Positions 19,993 through 29,505 of a stretch of 64,000 bases of DNA are shown here, one piece after another. The position numbers and the translations under genes are program-made. Under the pieces are notes generated by a model. It worked only from the letters and a program-made list of their open reading frames with translations, did not search any database and was not told where the DNA came from. The first letter of the stretch is position 1. Each line of letters begins with the position of its first letter. This stretch comes from Tritrichomonas foetus (lineage: Eukaryota; Parabasalia; Tritrichomonadida; Tritrichomonadidae). The stretch lies in contig MLAK01000938.1 of assembly GCA_001839685.1 (NCBI GenBank), positions 63,146 through 127,145 on the forward strand, written 5' to 3'.

Positions 19993-20415
19993 TTAACCAC
20001 CACCGAGTTCTTCCTTGCGTTGTTGACGGCGTGTCTTGTGATTTGATGCGCGGACACCAGTACCCCAAACCTTCATCTTTTGTTTGCGGGCGTTCTTTCT
20101 CATACGACGTGTCATCTTTGATTTTTCAGCCAATCCTGCTTTGATGAGGCGGTGCTTTGGTTCGACTTTGAGCATGGCATCCTTGTTGTCATAAATGACA
20201 CCAAATCCTGTAGTACGGCCACCTCCGAAGGTTGTTTGAAGGCCGAAAATGACAGTGTTTTCTTTGTTAGCTTTCAATTGGGTAGCAACCAAATCCTTGA
20301 TTTCGTCGCGTGTTGGTGCACGGTCACCTGGGTGTTTAAGATCGACAACGAATTGTTTACGGTCGAGAAGTTTGTTTACAATATATTTCCTGATGCGCAA
20401 GGAAACTTTAGACAT
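19993..20415 (-). CDS. RPS24: 40S ribosomal protein eS24
   Basis: 140 residues. RIRKYIVNKLLDRKQFVVDL, HPGDRAPTRDEI, FGLQTTFGGGRTTGFGVIYD and EPKHRLIKAGL align throughout with eS24. The Lys/Arg-rich tail is typical. The start is the first ATG and coincides with the family start. It lies convergent to eS27 and divergent from the Tctex-like gene. A complete cytosolic small-subunit protein. Confidence 0.95.
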   Translation of the reverse strand: MSKVSLRIRKYIVNKLLDRKQFVVDLKHPGDRAPTRDEIKDLVATQLKANKENTVIFGLQTTFGGGRTTGFGVIYDNKDAMLKVEPKHRLIKAGLAEKSKMTRRMRKNARKQKMKVWGTGVRASNHKTRRQQRKEELGGG

Positions 20416-20648
20416 AGATTCAAAGGCCGGGCCATCTTGTCAAAACCGTTATCCAGAAAAAAATTGAACGTTTATATTAATGACCACTTTTGACTAGTCT
20501 GTTAAGATTTTAACCTAATTAATCCCAGTTAACCATCTATCAAGTTAACGATCTGTTTGGTTAATTTTTAAACTTATCGAAGGTGATTTATAACCAAATC
20601 AATTCGCCTATAATTCACCAATCGAAATGGCAAATATTTTTAAATAAT

Positions 20649-20978
20649 ATGACAGAGAAGTTTCCTCTATCTCAACTGAGTATACGGATCATATTTCAAA
20701 AATATGTTGAACCGTTATTAAAAAAATATCCGGGAATTGATAAAATTTCCCAGGAAATAAACAAAAAACTTGCCGAGTTAACTGCAGATACATTGATAAA
20801 ACATACTCTCGAACAAATTAAATGTGTAGTCATTGTAGAAACATTTAATAATGAAACTCCTTTTTATGGAAAAGGAATGGACAGGTTAGAAGAAAATGAT
20901 GCATACTTGGATATGTGTTTCGTTTCTGAAGTCTCTCCGTTCAAACGTGTTTTCCATATTTATGCATTTCCAATATAG
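20649..20978 (+). CDS. Tctex-type dynein light chain-like protein
   Basis: 109 residues from the first ATG (the frame extends upstream without one). After two amphipathic helices, the C-terminal half is a run of beta strands: IKCVVIVETFNNE, then DRLEENDAYLDMCFVSEV, then FKRVFHIYAFPI. Order and length fit the Tctex1/DYNLT fold (helices followed by K-Y-x-V-x-x-x-I ... W-D ... D strands). Such light chains act in cytoplasmic, IFT or axonemal dynein. Its neighbour is IFT140, which fits. No universally diagnostic residue is present, so confidence is moderate. Confidence 0.6.
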   Translation: MTEKFPLSQLSIRIIFQKYVEPLLKKYPGIDKISQEINKKLAELTADTLIKHTLEQIKCVVIVETFNNETPFYGKGMDRLEENDAYLDMCFVSEVSPFKRVFHIYAFPI

Positions 20979-21114
20979 TTTTTTGTTTAGCATGAATTTT
21001 TTTATAAAAGCATTGTTATCATGATAAAACATGTATGAATTATGTGAATAAAACGCCAAATACAAATTTTTAATTTAAATCTTTACATATTTTTATTTGC
21101 TAATAGAATTATAA

Positions 21115-24100
21115 TTATTCATCATCTTCATCAACATCAATTTCTCCATCATCAATTTCGTCAATTGCATCATCATCAACTTCGCTATATTCATCATCTT
21201 CGTCATTCTTCTCGCTAGGAACATATGTCTGACCAACAGCAGCATAAATCTTCTTGATAGAGTCGACATCCATAAACCAAGAAAGATCTGTTCCATTTTG
21301 TCTCAGATCTTCAAGGATTTGATAAGCTGTTTTCATGTTTCCTTGAACGACGCAGGCCTGAACCATGACAACATAGACATCATCTGTTCTCATTACATTA
21401 TCAAGCATTGGTGTCCTTAATATCTCGGCACACAATGTCATAGCTTTCTTTGGATCAGATTTAACAAGTTCTTGTGCTTGTAAATATACTTCAATTAATT
21501 TAATTTTACGTTGCATCATAGAAACAACATTTTCTTTGCCTTTGAAGTCAGGTGTATTGACAACAAGTTTAAGCCCATTCTTAATCATTTCAAGTCCCTT
21601 TGCATATTCTTGGTATTCATCAATTTCAACTTGTGCAGCAGCTTCATAAAATCTTCCAAGCTTATCAGGTGCTTTAGCTTTGGTGTATAAAGTAACAATA
21701 ACATTAAACATTTTATCACCTTCTCTTGGGTTCAACGTCTGAAGATAGTTTGCAGCCAAAATATATGTTTGTGGTTTCTTAATTAAATTAGCAAATTTAA
21801 TGACCTTTTCTGTGTCGCCTGATCTAATCAGTGCTTTCATAGCAGACAAATGATCTTTGAATTTGATATATAATGTAGCAGCTGTTTGATATTCACCTTG
21901 TTGCTCGCAAAGTGATGCAAATCGTTTCATTACCTCAGGATCAGCCTTTTGCTCTGCAAGTTCATGGATAACAGATCCTTGAAGTTTAATATTATGCTTA
22001 TTACAAAGTTCAATAACTTGATCGAATTGTTGAGCTAAAGCAAAGCATTGTGCAGCTTTTGACCAACGTTCAGACTCAACAAAGTATTGACCACATTTCA
22101 AAAGTACATGTGGATCAGTTTTACTATTGAGGGTGTCAGAAATTTCGTCTAAAGCATCATACTGCTTCATAACAAAACAGAGTGCAAGTGCTCTGTTCAT
22201 TCTTCCTGCTCTTGAATAAAGTAAAATTGCATTTTTGGCTTCCTTTTGTGATTCAAACCATTGAGCAGCTTTACAAACTAAACTTGGTGGTGCAGAAAAT
22301 GATAATGCAAGAATATCATCAATCATTTCATATTGAAGTGCAAAATCCATTGCTTGAGCAAATTGACGAGCTCTTCTAAAGAGCTCGATTACATCATGCT
22401 TCAATTTATCAACATCGACAGAATCTTTTGCATTCTCAGGTTTTGAGTAGAAGTCAATCTTTTTAATGAGCATTCGAGCATAGAAGCAAATGACTGATCT
22501 TTGATTTGATCGTTTCACTATTGAAGCTGCTTCGTCCCAACGTCCAACACAACAGTTCAAACGAACCATTTCGCGTTGCGCGTGTGCATAGTCATAGTAT
22601 TCTAATGCTTGATCAATTTGTTTATGCGCTTCATAAAAACGAGCGATCCATAAAAGTAGTTTTGGTGGAATTTCAGCTGGTGTTCTATCAGCAATATAAT
22701 TAAAGAAAAGTCTCAAATCATTTGCTTGAAGAGCCAATCTTGGTAATTCGTATTGAATTGTTCCGGCTGTTTCGTATTGGGCAATAGCTTCTTCAAGCTC
22801 ACCACGAAGTTCAAGAGAACGTGCCATTTGATGTGCAATCATCTTTAAGTGAATTCTATCAGATGAATTGGAAATTGTGTATGCCTGATTCCACTCACCA
22901 AGAGACTGGTGAATACCTGCAAGAAGATCAAAACGACGATTTTCTTTTGCTAATGTTTTAGCTTCATCGTATAAACCTAATTGTGTATCAACCACTGTTA
23001 TTGATGCAGTTTCATCAGGATCTGTTTCTTTTGCTTTATGAAGTAAAAGTGCAGAACCACCATCTTCCATTCTACCAAAGCAAAGATCAGCTAAGTCAAT
23101 TCGTCTCATTTGGGCGCAAGTTTTAGCAAGCGAACACCATGTTGCTTTATTGTCAATTCCACGAATGGCATTAAATGCAGAATCAATATCACCTGTAGCC
23201 AAATGGAAGTTGAGTTCCATTAATGCTTTCTTAGATGCTTCATCCGCATTATCAAGACCTTCAAATTGAGGAAGAACTGCACTTTGAGGAGGTTCTGTAA
23301 TTCCAATCTTTGGTGGTTGATAATAAACTCTTGGGAGATTAACGGCACATAATATTTTATCTTCATCAAGTTGCAAAGTTGTTTGCCTATATACTTCAAG
23401 ACTATCAGCAACAAACATTGGCACAATAACAGATCCTGTCATTGTTGATTCATATGATGATCCATATGGTGATGTTTGAACGCAGAGTAATCTTGGGTCT
23501 TCAGTATCCCATCGGTGTGCAACAGGAACACGTCCTTCAAACGTTAATGAAACAGTTTTATCAAATTGTGGTGAATGCAAGAAGAGTTCTGGGTAAGGTT
23601 TCCATGTGCCTTCTTCGAATACATCAATAGAAAGAGCAATTGCAAAACCACCACAAGATAAACTAACTTGATTAATTCGGAAGTTGGTGAATGATGGTTG
23701 AAATATAGTTGTAAATTGAAGTTTTGGATTTCTACGTGAAATATCGTATAAGAATACATTATAATCAGTACAGACAACAACCATAAACTTTCCATTAATC
23801 TGCATAAACTTTGCAATTGAATTACCAAGATTGGTTGTTTGCTTGATTGTACCTTGTAAATTTCGGCATTCAAGGGAGCTTCCTTTACAGTCGAAAATGA
23901 CTTCACCCCAAATATCAACAAGAAGTGTATCAGGTTGAACACGTGAAAATGGAACTAGTCCACCACTTCTCACTGTAAATATTTCGGCTGATGCAGTTTG
24001 TGTGACAACAAGAACGTATGCTCCACTGACAGATGCTCTTTCAACATATGATGATACTTTAGTTGGTTGCTGGCCAGTGACCATAATTAAATCTGGTGCT

Positions 24101-25164
24101 GGTTGCCAGACAGAAACTTCTGGAGATACAACTGCTGAGAGTGGAAGTTTTCTGAAAATCAGTGGTCGACGACCTGTTGAAGTTGCAATGAAAGCAAGGG
24201 AAGAGTTTGACCATGTTGCTGATTCAATACGAATACCACTATCAATAATTTGAGGCTGGGACCAACCAAGTCTTGAAACCAAACCTTTCATTGTTGATTT
24301 CCAAACAATGATTGATCCTTCAGAAGTTGTTGCATATAATTCAGCTGTTAATGCAGAAAAATAAAGAGATGTAACTTTCTGCTGTTCAGGTGTTCTTAAA
24401 ATGTGAGTTTCATCGTTTTGAATATTCCAGACATAAATTGCTTCATTAATTGAATAACATATAACATCATTACGAATAATTGCACAATGGGGAACATTTC
24501 CAACAGGAAGTTTAACTTGACTATTTTGGCCAATTCCTGGAGGAAAATTGAACTGGGTGAGTTCGTTGTCACCATGAATGGCAATAAGTCTGCGTGTTCC
24601 AACAGAAGACGTTAAAATGTGAATTGGTGATGAAAAAGTGTCAACATCTTGAAGCGGTTGTGGGGCGTTTTCAAAAGTGTACAAAACGCCATCGGTTGTC
24701 GTTAAAAATGCATAGGGGTTTTCTCTGGGGACCCACTGCGCAAAATTGAATATAACATTTGGCACCTGCCCTCTAAAAAGCGGTAATATTGATGCTTGGC
24801 AATCCCAGCAGCAAACATTGCCTGAGTCCGAGGCTGCAAGAAGAAGGGGAAGAACAGGATGCCATAAAAGTAAAACAACATTCGATTCCATTAATGGTTG
24901 TGAATGGACAATTGTTTCATTGGCCCAAAGAGAAACACTACCATCGCTCCAACCAATAGCGAGTGAATTTGAATGCGGTGACCATGAAATCGAAGTAGCG
25001 CGACATTTTTTGGGTATTGAACCTGCATATTTTTCTGTTCCGTGAAAATCGTAAAAATGAACAAGATTATCTGTTGGGATAGTTGCACATACATCTTCGA
25101 AATACGACCAGTCTATCTTTTGAAAGGACGCAAGACCAGATAAATCGCTTGATACAAAGCTCAT
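21115..25164 (-). CDS. IFT140: intraflagellar transport protein IFT140
   Basis: 1349 residues. The N-terminal half (to about residue 640) is WD40-type propeller (for example LAIGWSDGSVSLWANE and LLLWHPVLPLLLAASDSGNVCCWD). The rest is TPR-like solenoid. The C-terminus (LYTKAKAPDKLGRFYEAAAQVEIDEYQ..., DDVYVVMVQACVVQGNMKTAYQILEDL) matches IFT140 closely, ending in the acidic tail typical of the family. IFT140 is a core subunit of IFT-A, which drives retrograde transport and membrane-protein entry in flagella. Length is close to the human protein. Start is the first ATG. An IQ-motif gene is divergent 158 bases away, suggesting a shared bidirectional promoter. Confidence 0.93.
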   Translation of the reverse strand: MSFVSSDLSGLASFQKIDWSYFEDVCATIPTDNLVHFYDFHGTEKYAGSIPKKCRATSISWSPHSNSLAIGWSDGSVSLWANETIVHSQPLMESNVVLLLWHPVLPLLLAASDSGNVCCWDCQASILPLFRGQVPNVIFNFAQWVPRENPYAFLTTTDGVLYTFENAPQPLQDVDTFSSPIHILTSSVGTRRLIAIHGDNELTQFNFPPGIGQNSQVKLPVGNVPHCAIIRNDVICYSINEAIYVWNIQNDETHILRTPEQQKVTSLYFSALTAELYATTSEGSIIVWKSTMKGLVSRLGWSQPQIIDSGIRIESATWSNSSLAFIATSTGRRPLIFRKLPLSAVVSPEVSVWQPAPDLIMVTGQQPTKVSSYVERASVSGAYVLVVTQTASAEIFTVRSGGLVPFSRVQPDTLLVDIWGEVIFDCKGSSLECRNLQGTIKQTTNLGNSIAKFMQINGKFMVVVCTDYNVFLYDISRRNPKLQFTTIFQPSFTNFRINQVSLSCGGFAIALSIDVFEEGTWKPYPELFLHSPQFDKTVSLTFEGRVPVAHRWDTEDPRLLCVQTSPYGSSYESTMTGSVIVPMFVADSLEVYRQTTLQLDEDKILCAVNLPRVYYQPPKIGITEPPQSAVLPQFEGLDNADEASKKALMELNFHLATGDIDSAFNAIRGIDNKATWCSLAKTCAQMRRIDLADLCFGRMEDGGSALLLHKAKETDPDETASITVVDTQLGLYDEAKTLAKENRRFDLLAGIHQSLGEWNQAYTISNSSDRIHLKMIAHQMARSLELRGELEEAIAQYETAGTIQYELPRLALQANDLRLFFNYIADRTPAEIPPKLLLWIARFYEAHKQIDQALEYYDYAHAQREMVRLNCCVGRWDEAASIVKRSNQRSVICFYARMLIKKIDFYSKPENAKDSVDVDKLKHDVIELFRRARQFAQAMDFALQYEMIDDILALSFSAPPSLVCKAAQWFESQKEAKNAILLYSRAGRMNRALALCFVMKQYDALDEISDTLNSKTDPHVLLKCGQYFVESERWSKAAQCFALAQQFDQVIELCNKHNIKLQGSVIHELAEQKADPEVMKRFASLCEQQGEYQTAATLYIKFKDHLSAMKALIRSGDTEKVIKFANLIKKPQTYILAANYLQTLNPREGDKMFNVIVTLYTKAKAPDKLGRFYEAAAQVEIDEYQEYAKGLEMIKNGLKLVVNTPDFKGKENVVSMMQRKIKLIEVYLQAQELVKSDPKKAMTLCAEILRTPMLDNVMRTDDVYVVMVQACVVQGNMKTAYQILEDLRQNGTDLSWFMDVDSIKKIYAAVGQTYVPSEKNDEDDEYSEVDDDAIDEIDDGEIDVDEDDE

Positions 25165-25322
25165 TTCGAATATTATAACGTCATCGGCGACCGTTTAGAT
25201 TGAATGCATAAAAAAACGTACAAAGCAAATACAATTTTTGTGAATATTTATCAATACGTTTAAAAATAAAATCTAAAAGAGATGGTTATATTTCTGAGTT
25301 AGAATCCAATTCTCAACAACGA

Positions 25323-25580
25323 ATGAACGAAAAAAGAGCTGCATTGATAATTCAAAATTGGTATCGAAAATGCGTAGTTAAGAAGATGCTAATATATGAC
25401 GTAAGAAAGCAATTTGAAGAAATAGCAAACGAAATTGGTGATAATTCCCCAAATTGGAAATCAGATTATTTTTGTTTACCGGATTTTAATATGTCGACAG
25501 AAGTAGAAAAGAATTTCATTGAAAGTAATATCGCCCACAGATTGGCTGTTTTAAAATATCAATCTGAAATATCGACTTAG
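25323..25580 (+). CDS. small IQ-motif protein (IQCC-like)
   Basis: 85 residues from an ATG. Residues 6-24, ALIIQNWYRKCVVKKML, form an IQ calmodulin-binding motif (I-Q-x3-[YR]-x4-[RK]). The following segment, RKQFEEIANEIGD ... W, resembles the N-terminal module of IQCC-type proteins. It probably binds calmodulin or centrin. It is transcribed away from IFT140 across a 158-base spacer, so a flagellar or basal-body role is plausible but inferred. Confidence 0.7.
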   Translation: MNEKRAALIIQNWYRKCVVKKMLIYDVRKQFEEIANEIGDNSPNWKSDYFCLPDFNMSTEVEKNFIESNIAHRLAVLKYQSEIST

Positions 25581-25937
25581 ATTGCAATCAGATAAATACA
25601 GAGATAAGCACAGACTGTTTAATTATATTTATTGTTACTAAAGAACCGACAATCAAAGCTTTTCTATTAGTTTTATCTTATTTGTAATTCTATTCGTTTC
25701 TAATAAAAATCGTTTCTATACCTCTGTATTACGACCAAACATGAAAAAGATTAATTCCAAGTTTGGCCAATTCTAAAGGTAACTGTGAATTTATAGTTTA
25801 ACTTTTGGTCGAAATGCAGAAGTATAAAATGATATTCTGATTATTATAAAAACTGTTGATGTTTGTTCAGCTCAACTTTTTGTGACTGAGAAATAATCGA
25901 AAGTTAAGTTAGATCTCAACTTGATACAGAATTCAAA
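25581..25937. other. intergenic region with long inverted repeat
   Basis: About 360 bases between the IQ gene and the minisatellite. The only structure is the imperfect inverted repeat listed separately. Confidence 0.5.
25717..25826. repeat. imperfect 23-bp inverted repeat, 64-base loop
   Basis: The left arm at 25717-25739 (TATACCTCTGTATTACGACC...) and the right arm at 25804-25826 match as reverse complements at about 20 of 23 positions. Weaker pairing continues outwards. It lies in non-coding DNA. It could be the footprint of a mobile element end or a hairpin RNA. Confidence 0.65.
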
Positions 25938-26216
25938 AAAAAAAAAAAAAAAGTACATCAAAAGCAAACAAAATCAAACTATCAAACAAAAACAAAGTCA
26001 AACTATCAAACAAAAACAAAATCAAACTATCAAACAAAAACAAAATCAAACTATCAAACAAAAACATAAACAAACAATCAAACATAAACAAACAATCAAA
26101 CAAAAACAATCAATCAAACATAAACAAACAATCAAAAATAAACAAACAAACAAAAACAAACAAACAATCAAAAATAAACAAACAATCAAAAATAAACAAA
26201 CAATCAAACATTTTAT
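25938..26216. repeat. minisatellite of CAAACAAAAACAAA / ATCAAACTAT type
   Basis: After an A17 tract comes about 280 bases of A/C-rich tandem repeats. Early units are about 24 bases (AAACAAAAACAAAATCAAACTATC-like); later ones shorten to about 12 bases (CAATCAAACATAAA). One strand reads as an open frame of Lys/Gln/Thr repeats, but it has no independent support as a gene. The array ends only about 20 bases before the stop codon of the minus-strand gene at 26234. Confidence 0.85.
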
Positions 26217-26233
26217 TAATCATAAAAATATCA

Positions 26234-27055
26234 TCAATGAAAATCTCGAGTAGGAGCCCGTGCTGTACTCGGCCTTGCCTTTGTCTGAATAATAATTGGT
26301 TGAGGTTTTGGAAGATCGTCCGCTTCTTCTTGTTTTGTGTCAGCAGTGTATTCTGATGCTGGATGGAGCATTAGTTCATGTCCAAATTTTTGAAGTAATT
26401 CAATTCGTTCATCGAGAAGTTTCTTCTCTTCAGCCATGATTTCATCAAATTGTGCAAAAGATTCATCGAGAATTTTTTTTGCACTTTTAAATGGATCATC
26501 TAGTGATGTTGTATTACTTATCACTTTATTTGAGACTTGATCGATGAGAGCAAGAGGTGATTCATCCATAATTGAGGATTGATATACATTTTCGTTAAGT
26601 TTGTCTTGCATATTAGATATTTCATTGAGCCAAGGCTGTTCCACTTCTTTCTCATTTACCGAAATTCCAAATTCTTTCGAAATTTCTGCACGAACTTTGG
26701 CAGCCTGCGATTCATAGTCTGTATCGATTTTTTCTGGCATTTCTTTACTTGGTGCAACTCTTCCTCCTTGCCTGCGTGCTGGCTGTGCTGTTGTTGGCCG
26801 TTTAGTGGCTGGCGCTGCAGATGTCACAGTTGGTGCTGCTGGGCCTGCTCTCCTTGGAGTTTGGCTCGGTTCGGGTTTGGAAACAGCAGCTTTGACAACT
26901 TTGTTTCTCATATTTGTTGGTGGTCTCTGCGGCTTAGCGAACGTATTTTTTTCTTCAATAATAATATCGCGGTGACCTCGACGGTTTGCCGTTTGTGGTC
27001 TTAATGGGGGGACATGCTCAGGAATTCCCGAACGGAATGGTTTTCTTTGATTCAT
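26234..27055 (-). CDS. unknown basic Pro/Ala-rich protein with C-terminal coiled coil
   Basis: 273 residues from the first ATG at 27055 (the frame is open to a GTG at 27136 but without an ATG). Residues 1-110 are basic, Pro/Arg/Ala-rich and probably disordered. Residues ~115-240 are helical and acidic with a coiled coil (ILDESFAQFDEIMAEEKKLLDERIELLQ). The tail returns to basic (KARPSTARAPTRDFH). This architecture is common in microtubule- or cytoskeleton-associated proteins, but I recognise no family. AAAAAGTG lies about 80 bases upstream of the ATG. Confidence 0.7.
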   Translation of the reverse strand: MNQRKPFRSGIPEHVPPLRPQTANRRGHRDIIIEEKNTFAKPQRPPTNMRNKVVKAAVSKPEPSQTPRRAGPAAPTVTSAAPATKRPTTAQPARRQGGRVAPSKEMPEKIDTDYESQAAKVRAEISKEFGISVNEKEVEQPWLNEISNMQDKLNENVYQSSIMDESPLALIDQVSNKVISNTTSLDDPFKSAKKILDESFAQFDEIMAEEKKLLDERIELLQKFGHELMLHPASEYTADTKQEEADDLPKPQPIIIQTKARPSTARAPTRDFH

Positions 27056-27531
27056 GAGTATTTTTTTTTTGTTATTAGAGATTTTTGCTGAGATGCGAAC
27101 GTTTAATATTTTCTTTGAAAAATTTCGTGAATTCACTTTTTGTCAAAAATTCGCTTTTCATGAGAAATTCAATAAAATTGATAAAAAGAAAGATGTATAA
27201 ATGGGCAAGATTTATGTTATAATTCGTGAACAAAGCTTGATCTAATTATAGTGCAAATAATTTGTCACTTGACTCAGCATTTTTTTTTATTCATTAATTT
27301 CATTATATATCCTTTCTTTCATTGAATCATGAATAGCATTTTTTTAATATTCATCTAATTTGAGAAGATTCAGACTAGGTTTATATCTTTATAAATATTA
27401 TCATACAATCATTAAGAAAAATTGCCGATATTAGAAATTTTAGAATCTATTGATGAACAATACATTTTTGTAAAAGAAAATATTGAATTGACAAAAAGAG
27501 ACTCTATTTATTATCATACATTAAAATCGAT
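27056..27531. other. intergenic spacer
   Basis: About 475 A+T-rich bases between two minus-strand genes. No gene or repeat is seen. Confidence 0.5.
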
Positions 27532-29145
27532 CTAGCATATATTTGTAAATTGACTAAAAACTTGTAAAGCAAGATCATTATTATGAGAATCTGATCTACT
27601 AAAATCAAAATCATCAGCAAATGAACCAAAAATGTCCTTGATAGCATTTTGTGGACCATTTCTCATAAAGCTGAGAAGAAATTGAGAAAATTCTGTGGTA
27701 AATGAATGATTATTCATAATGGAATCGATTATTATTGACGTGTTTTCAATCCAAAAACTTCGAACATTTTCATTATCATAGTAGAGTAAAGAAGCACTTA
27801 ATATAAAATTCAGAGTTGGCTGAGGGTTAATGTAGGCATAATCAAAAAATGATAAAAAAGTATTCAAGTGTAAGAAAAGTTCTGGTTTAGCATTATTTTT
27901 GAGGGCTTCGATACAAAAATAACAAATATTATCTGAATACTGTGGTAAAAATGTAGAAATACTTTTACAAATTATTTCTGGATTCAAACTTGGATAATTT
28001 TGGATATACCAGATAAAAATATCTTTGAAAAATTGAAGACTTTCTTCGGAAGATGAAAAAATGTTTTGTAAAACAGTTTCGATTCGATAATTTTCAAGAT
28101 CTTTTGAATTTGGAGATAGATTGTTAAATGATATATTTTGATTTGCATTTTCAAAGTATTGTACAAATAAATCAAGCTCACCTTCTTTAAAAATATCAAA
28201 AAGAATTTTAAACGTAATAAAACTGCTACATTTTTGTGATTGTAAAAACAGTTCCTTTGGAAAATTTGAATCATTTGATGGAAAAGTGGAACAGTTTATG
28301 ACAGATTGAATAAATTGATCTGAAAAATAATCAGCGTAAGGAATAATAATGTACGCGAAAAATGGAAACAAATTTCTTTTGGTAGTTTTGATGAACGTAT
28401 CAAAAATGAACTGAATATTTTGAAGATGTGTTGAAATTAATTCCTGATTGAATGAGAAAACTTGTTGGAAGATTGAATAATCATTTCTTTCTCGAAACAT
28501 TGAAAAAACAAAAGAGTTTTCTTTATCCAAGATTCCAGACTTCTTGCTAATCCTTTGGAAAATTTCTGAAGGTTCTTTTGAAAATCTAATTAAAAGTGCG
28601 TCAGTAAAATTATTTAATGCTTTGTCTGAAAGGAGATCGAATGTTGAATCAATATTTACATATATAAATTGAGAACATGCCAGTTTTTCTGGAGGTGTGC
28701 ACGAAAACAAAATTTCATAAATACACACATCAATTGGATGTATCAACTTTTTGAGAGGTTCCTTTTGTGACACACTTGGAAGATGAATGATGTTTGGTGA
28801 CGATAGATGTGACCAATCTTTTTTGACCAGTTCGTTGTTCAAAAAGTTGTGAAATGACGTGATTGCAGTAAATTCGGAATTATTCCAGTCGTAGAGCGCA
28901 GTAATGAAGGAGTCGAGGAGGTGAGACGAGTGTTTAATCGCGTGGTGAATACTTTCTATTGCCAAAGTTTTATCAACTTCGCTGCTGTTAAGAATATTTA
29001 TGATTAATGAATGAAGAACTTCGAAAATCGACTTCGGAGTGAAACAATTGGTACATAAAATATTGAAGCATTCTTTGGTGAATTTTCCTTTGTTGCTAAC
29101 AATAGAATTAATCAATCTTTGAAGAGTGATTTCTTTTGATTCCAT
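27532..29145 (-). CDS. unknown alpha-helical protein
   Basis: 537 residues from the first ATG. The sequence is almost entirely predicted helix with Phe/Leu/Ile-rich faces (for example FKDIFIWYIQNYPSLNPEII and ICYFCIEALKNNAKPELFLHL). It has no membrane span, catalytic motif or low-complexity tract. It resembles HEAT/TPR-like solenoids in character. No family is recognised. Confidence 0.65.
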   Translation of the reverse strand: MESKEITLQRLINSIVSNKGKFTKECFNILCTNCFTPKSIFEVLHSLIINILNSSEVDKTLAIESIHHAIKHSSHLLDSFITALYDWNNSEFTAITSFHNFLNNELVKKDWSHLSSPNIIHLPSVSQKEPLKKLIHPIDVCIYEILFSCTPPEKLACSQFIYVNIDSTFDLLSDKALNNFTDALLIRFSKEPSEIFQRISKKSGILDKENSFVFSMFRERNDYSIFQQVFSFNQELISTHLQNIQFIFDTFIKTTKRNLFPFFAYIIIPYADYFSDQFIQSVINCSTFPSNDSNFPKELFLQSQKCSSFITFKILFDIFKEGELDLFVQYFENANQNISFNNLSPNSKDLENYRIETVLQNIFSSSEESLQFFKDIFIWYIQNYPSLNPEIICKSISTFLPQYSDNICYFCIEALKNNAKPELFLHLNTFLSFFDYAYINPQPTLNFILSASLLYYDNENVRSFWIENTSIIIDSIMNNHSFTTEFSQFLLSFMRNGPQNAIKDIFGSFADDFDFSRSDSHNNDLALQVFSQFTNIC

Positions 29146-29498
29146 TAAAATAGATTTTTCTCTTTTTCATAACTTATTTAGTCACTCAGAAATATGATGA
29201 GACCAAATAACAGATAAAAAAGCTGCTCGATTTTGATTTTATATTTGGTCAAAAAAGTTCCTGATTCGTCACAATATATAAGTTCACAATTATTTTGAAT
29301 TAATTCAAAATTACAAATTATGTAATTTGATTGTATCAAACCATTTATATTCATAAAATGTTATATAAACAGATTTTCTGAATTAGACATAAACAATGAA
29401 ACAAAGAATTAAATATTTCAATGTTTATACAATTGTAATTTTTATTCAGAAAAATTAAGCATAACCAACCAGATAAATAATGAAAATTTATTTATATT
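29146..29498. other. spacer between divergent genes
   Basis: About 350 A+T-rich bases carrying the promoters of two divergent genes. Only the Inr at its right end is recognisable. Confidence 0.5.
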
Positions 29499-29503
29499 TC
29501 ATT
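29499..29503 (+). promoter_or_regulatory. initiator-like element TCATT
   Basis: TCATT matches TCA-Y-T. The putative +1 A at 29501 is 5 bases before the ATG at 29506, within the very short 5' UTR range usual in trichomonads. Confidence 0.5.
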
Positions 29504-29505
29504 CC

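Noticed and set aside
25921..26253. 110-codon open frame of Lys/Gln/Thr/Ile repeats
   Set aside because: It is a translation of the A/C-rich minisatellite, overlaps the end of a real gene on the other strand, and has no non-repeat sequence.
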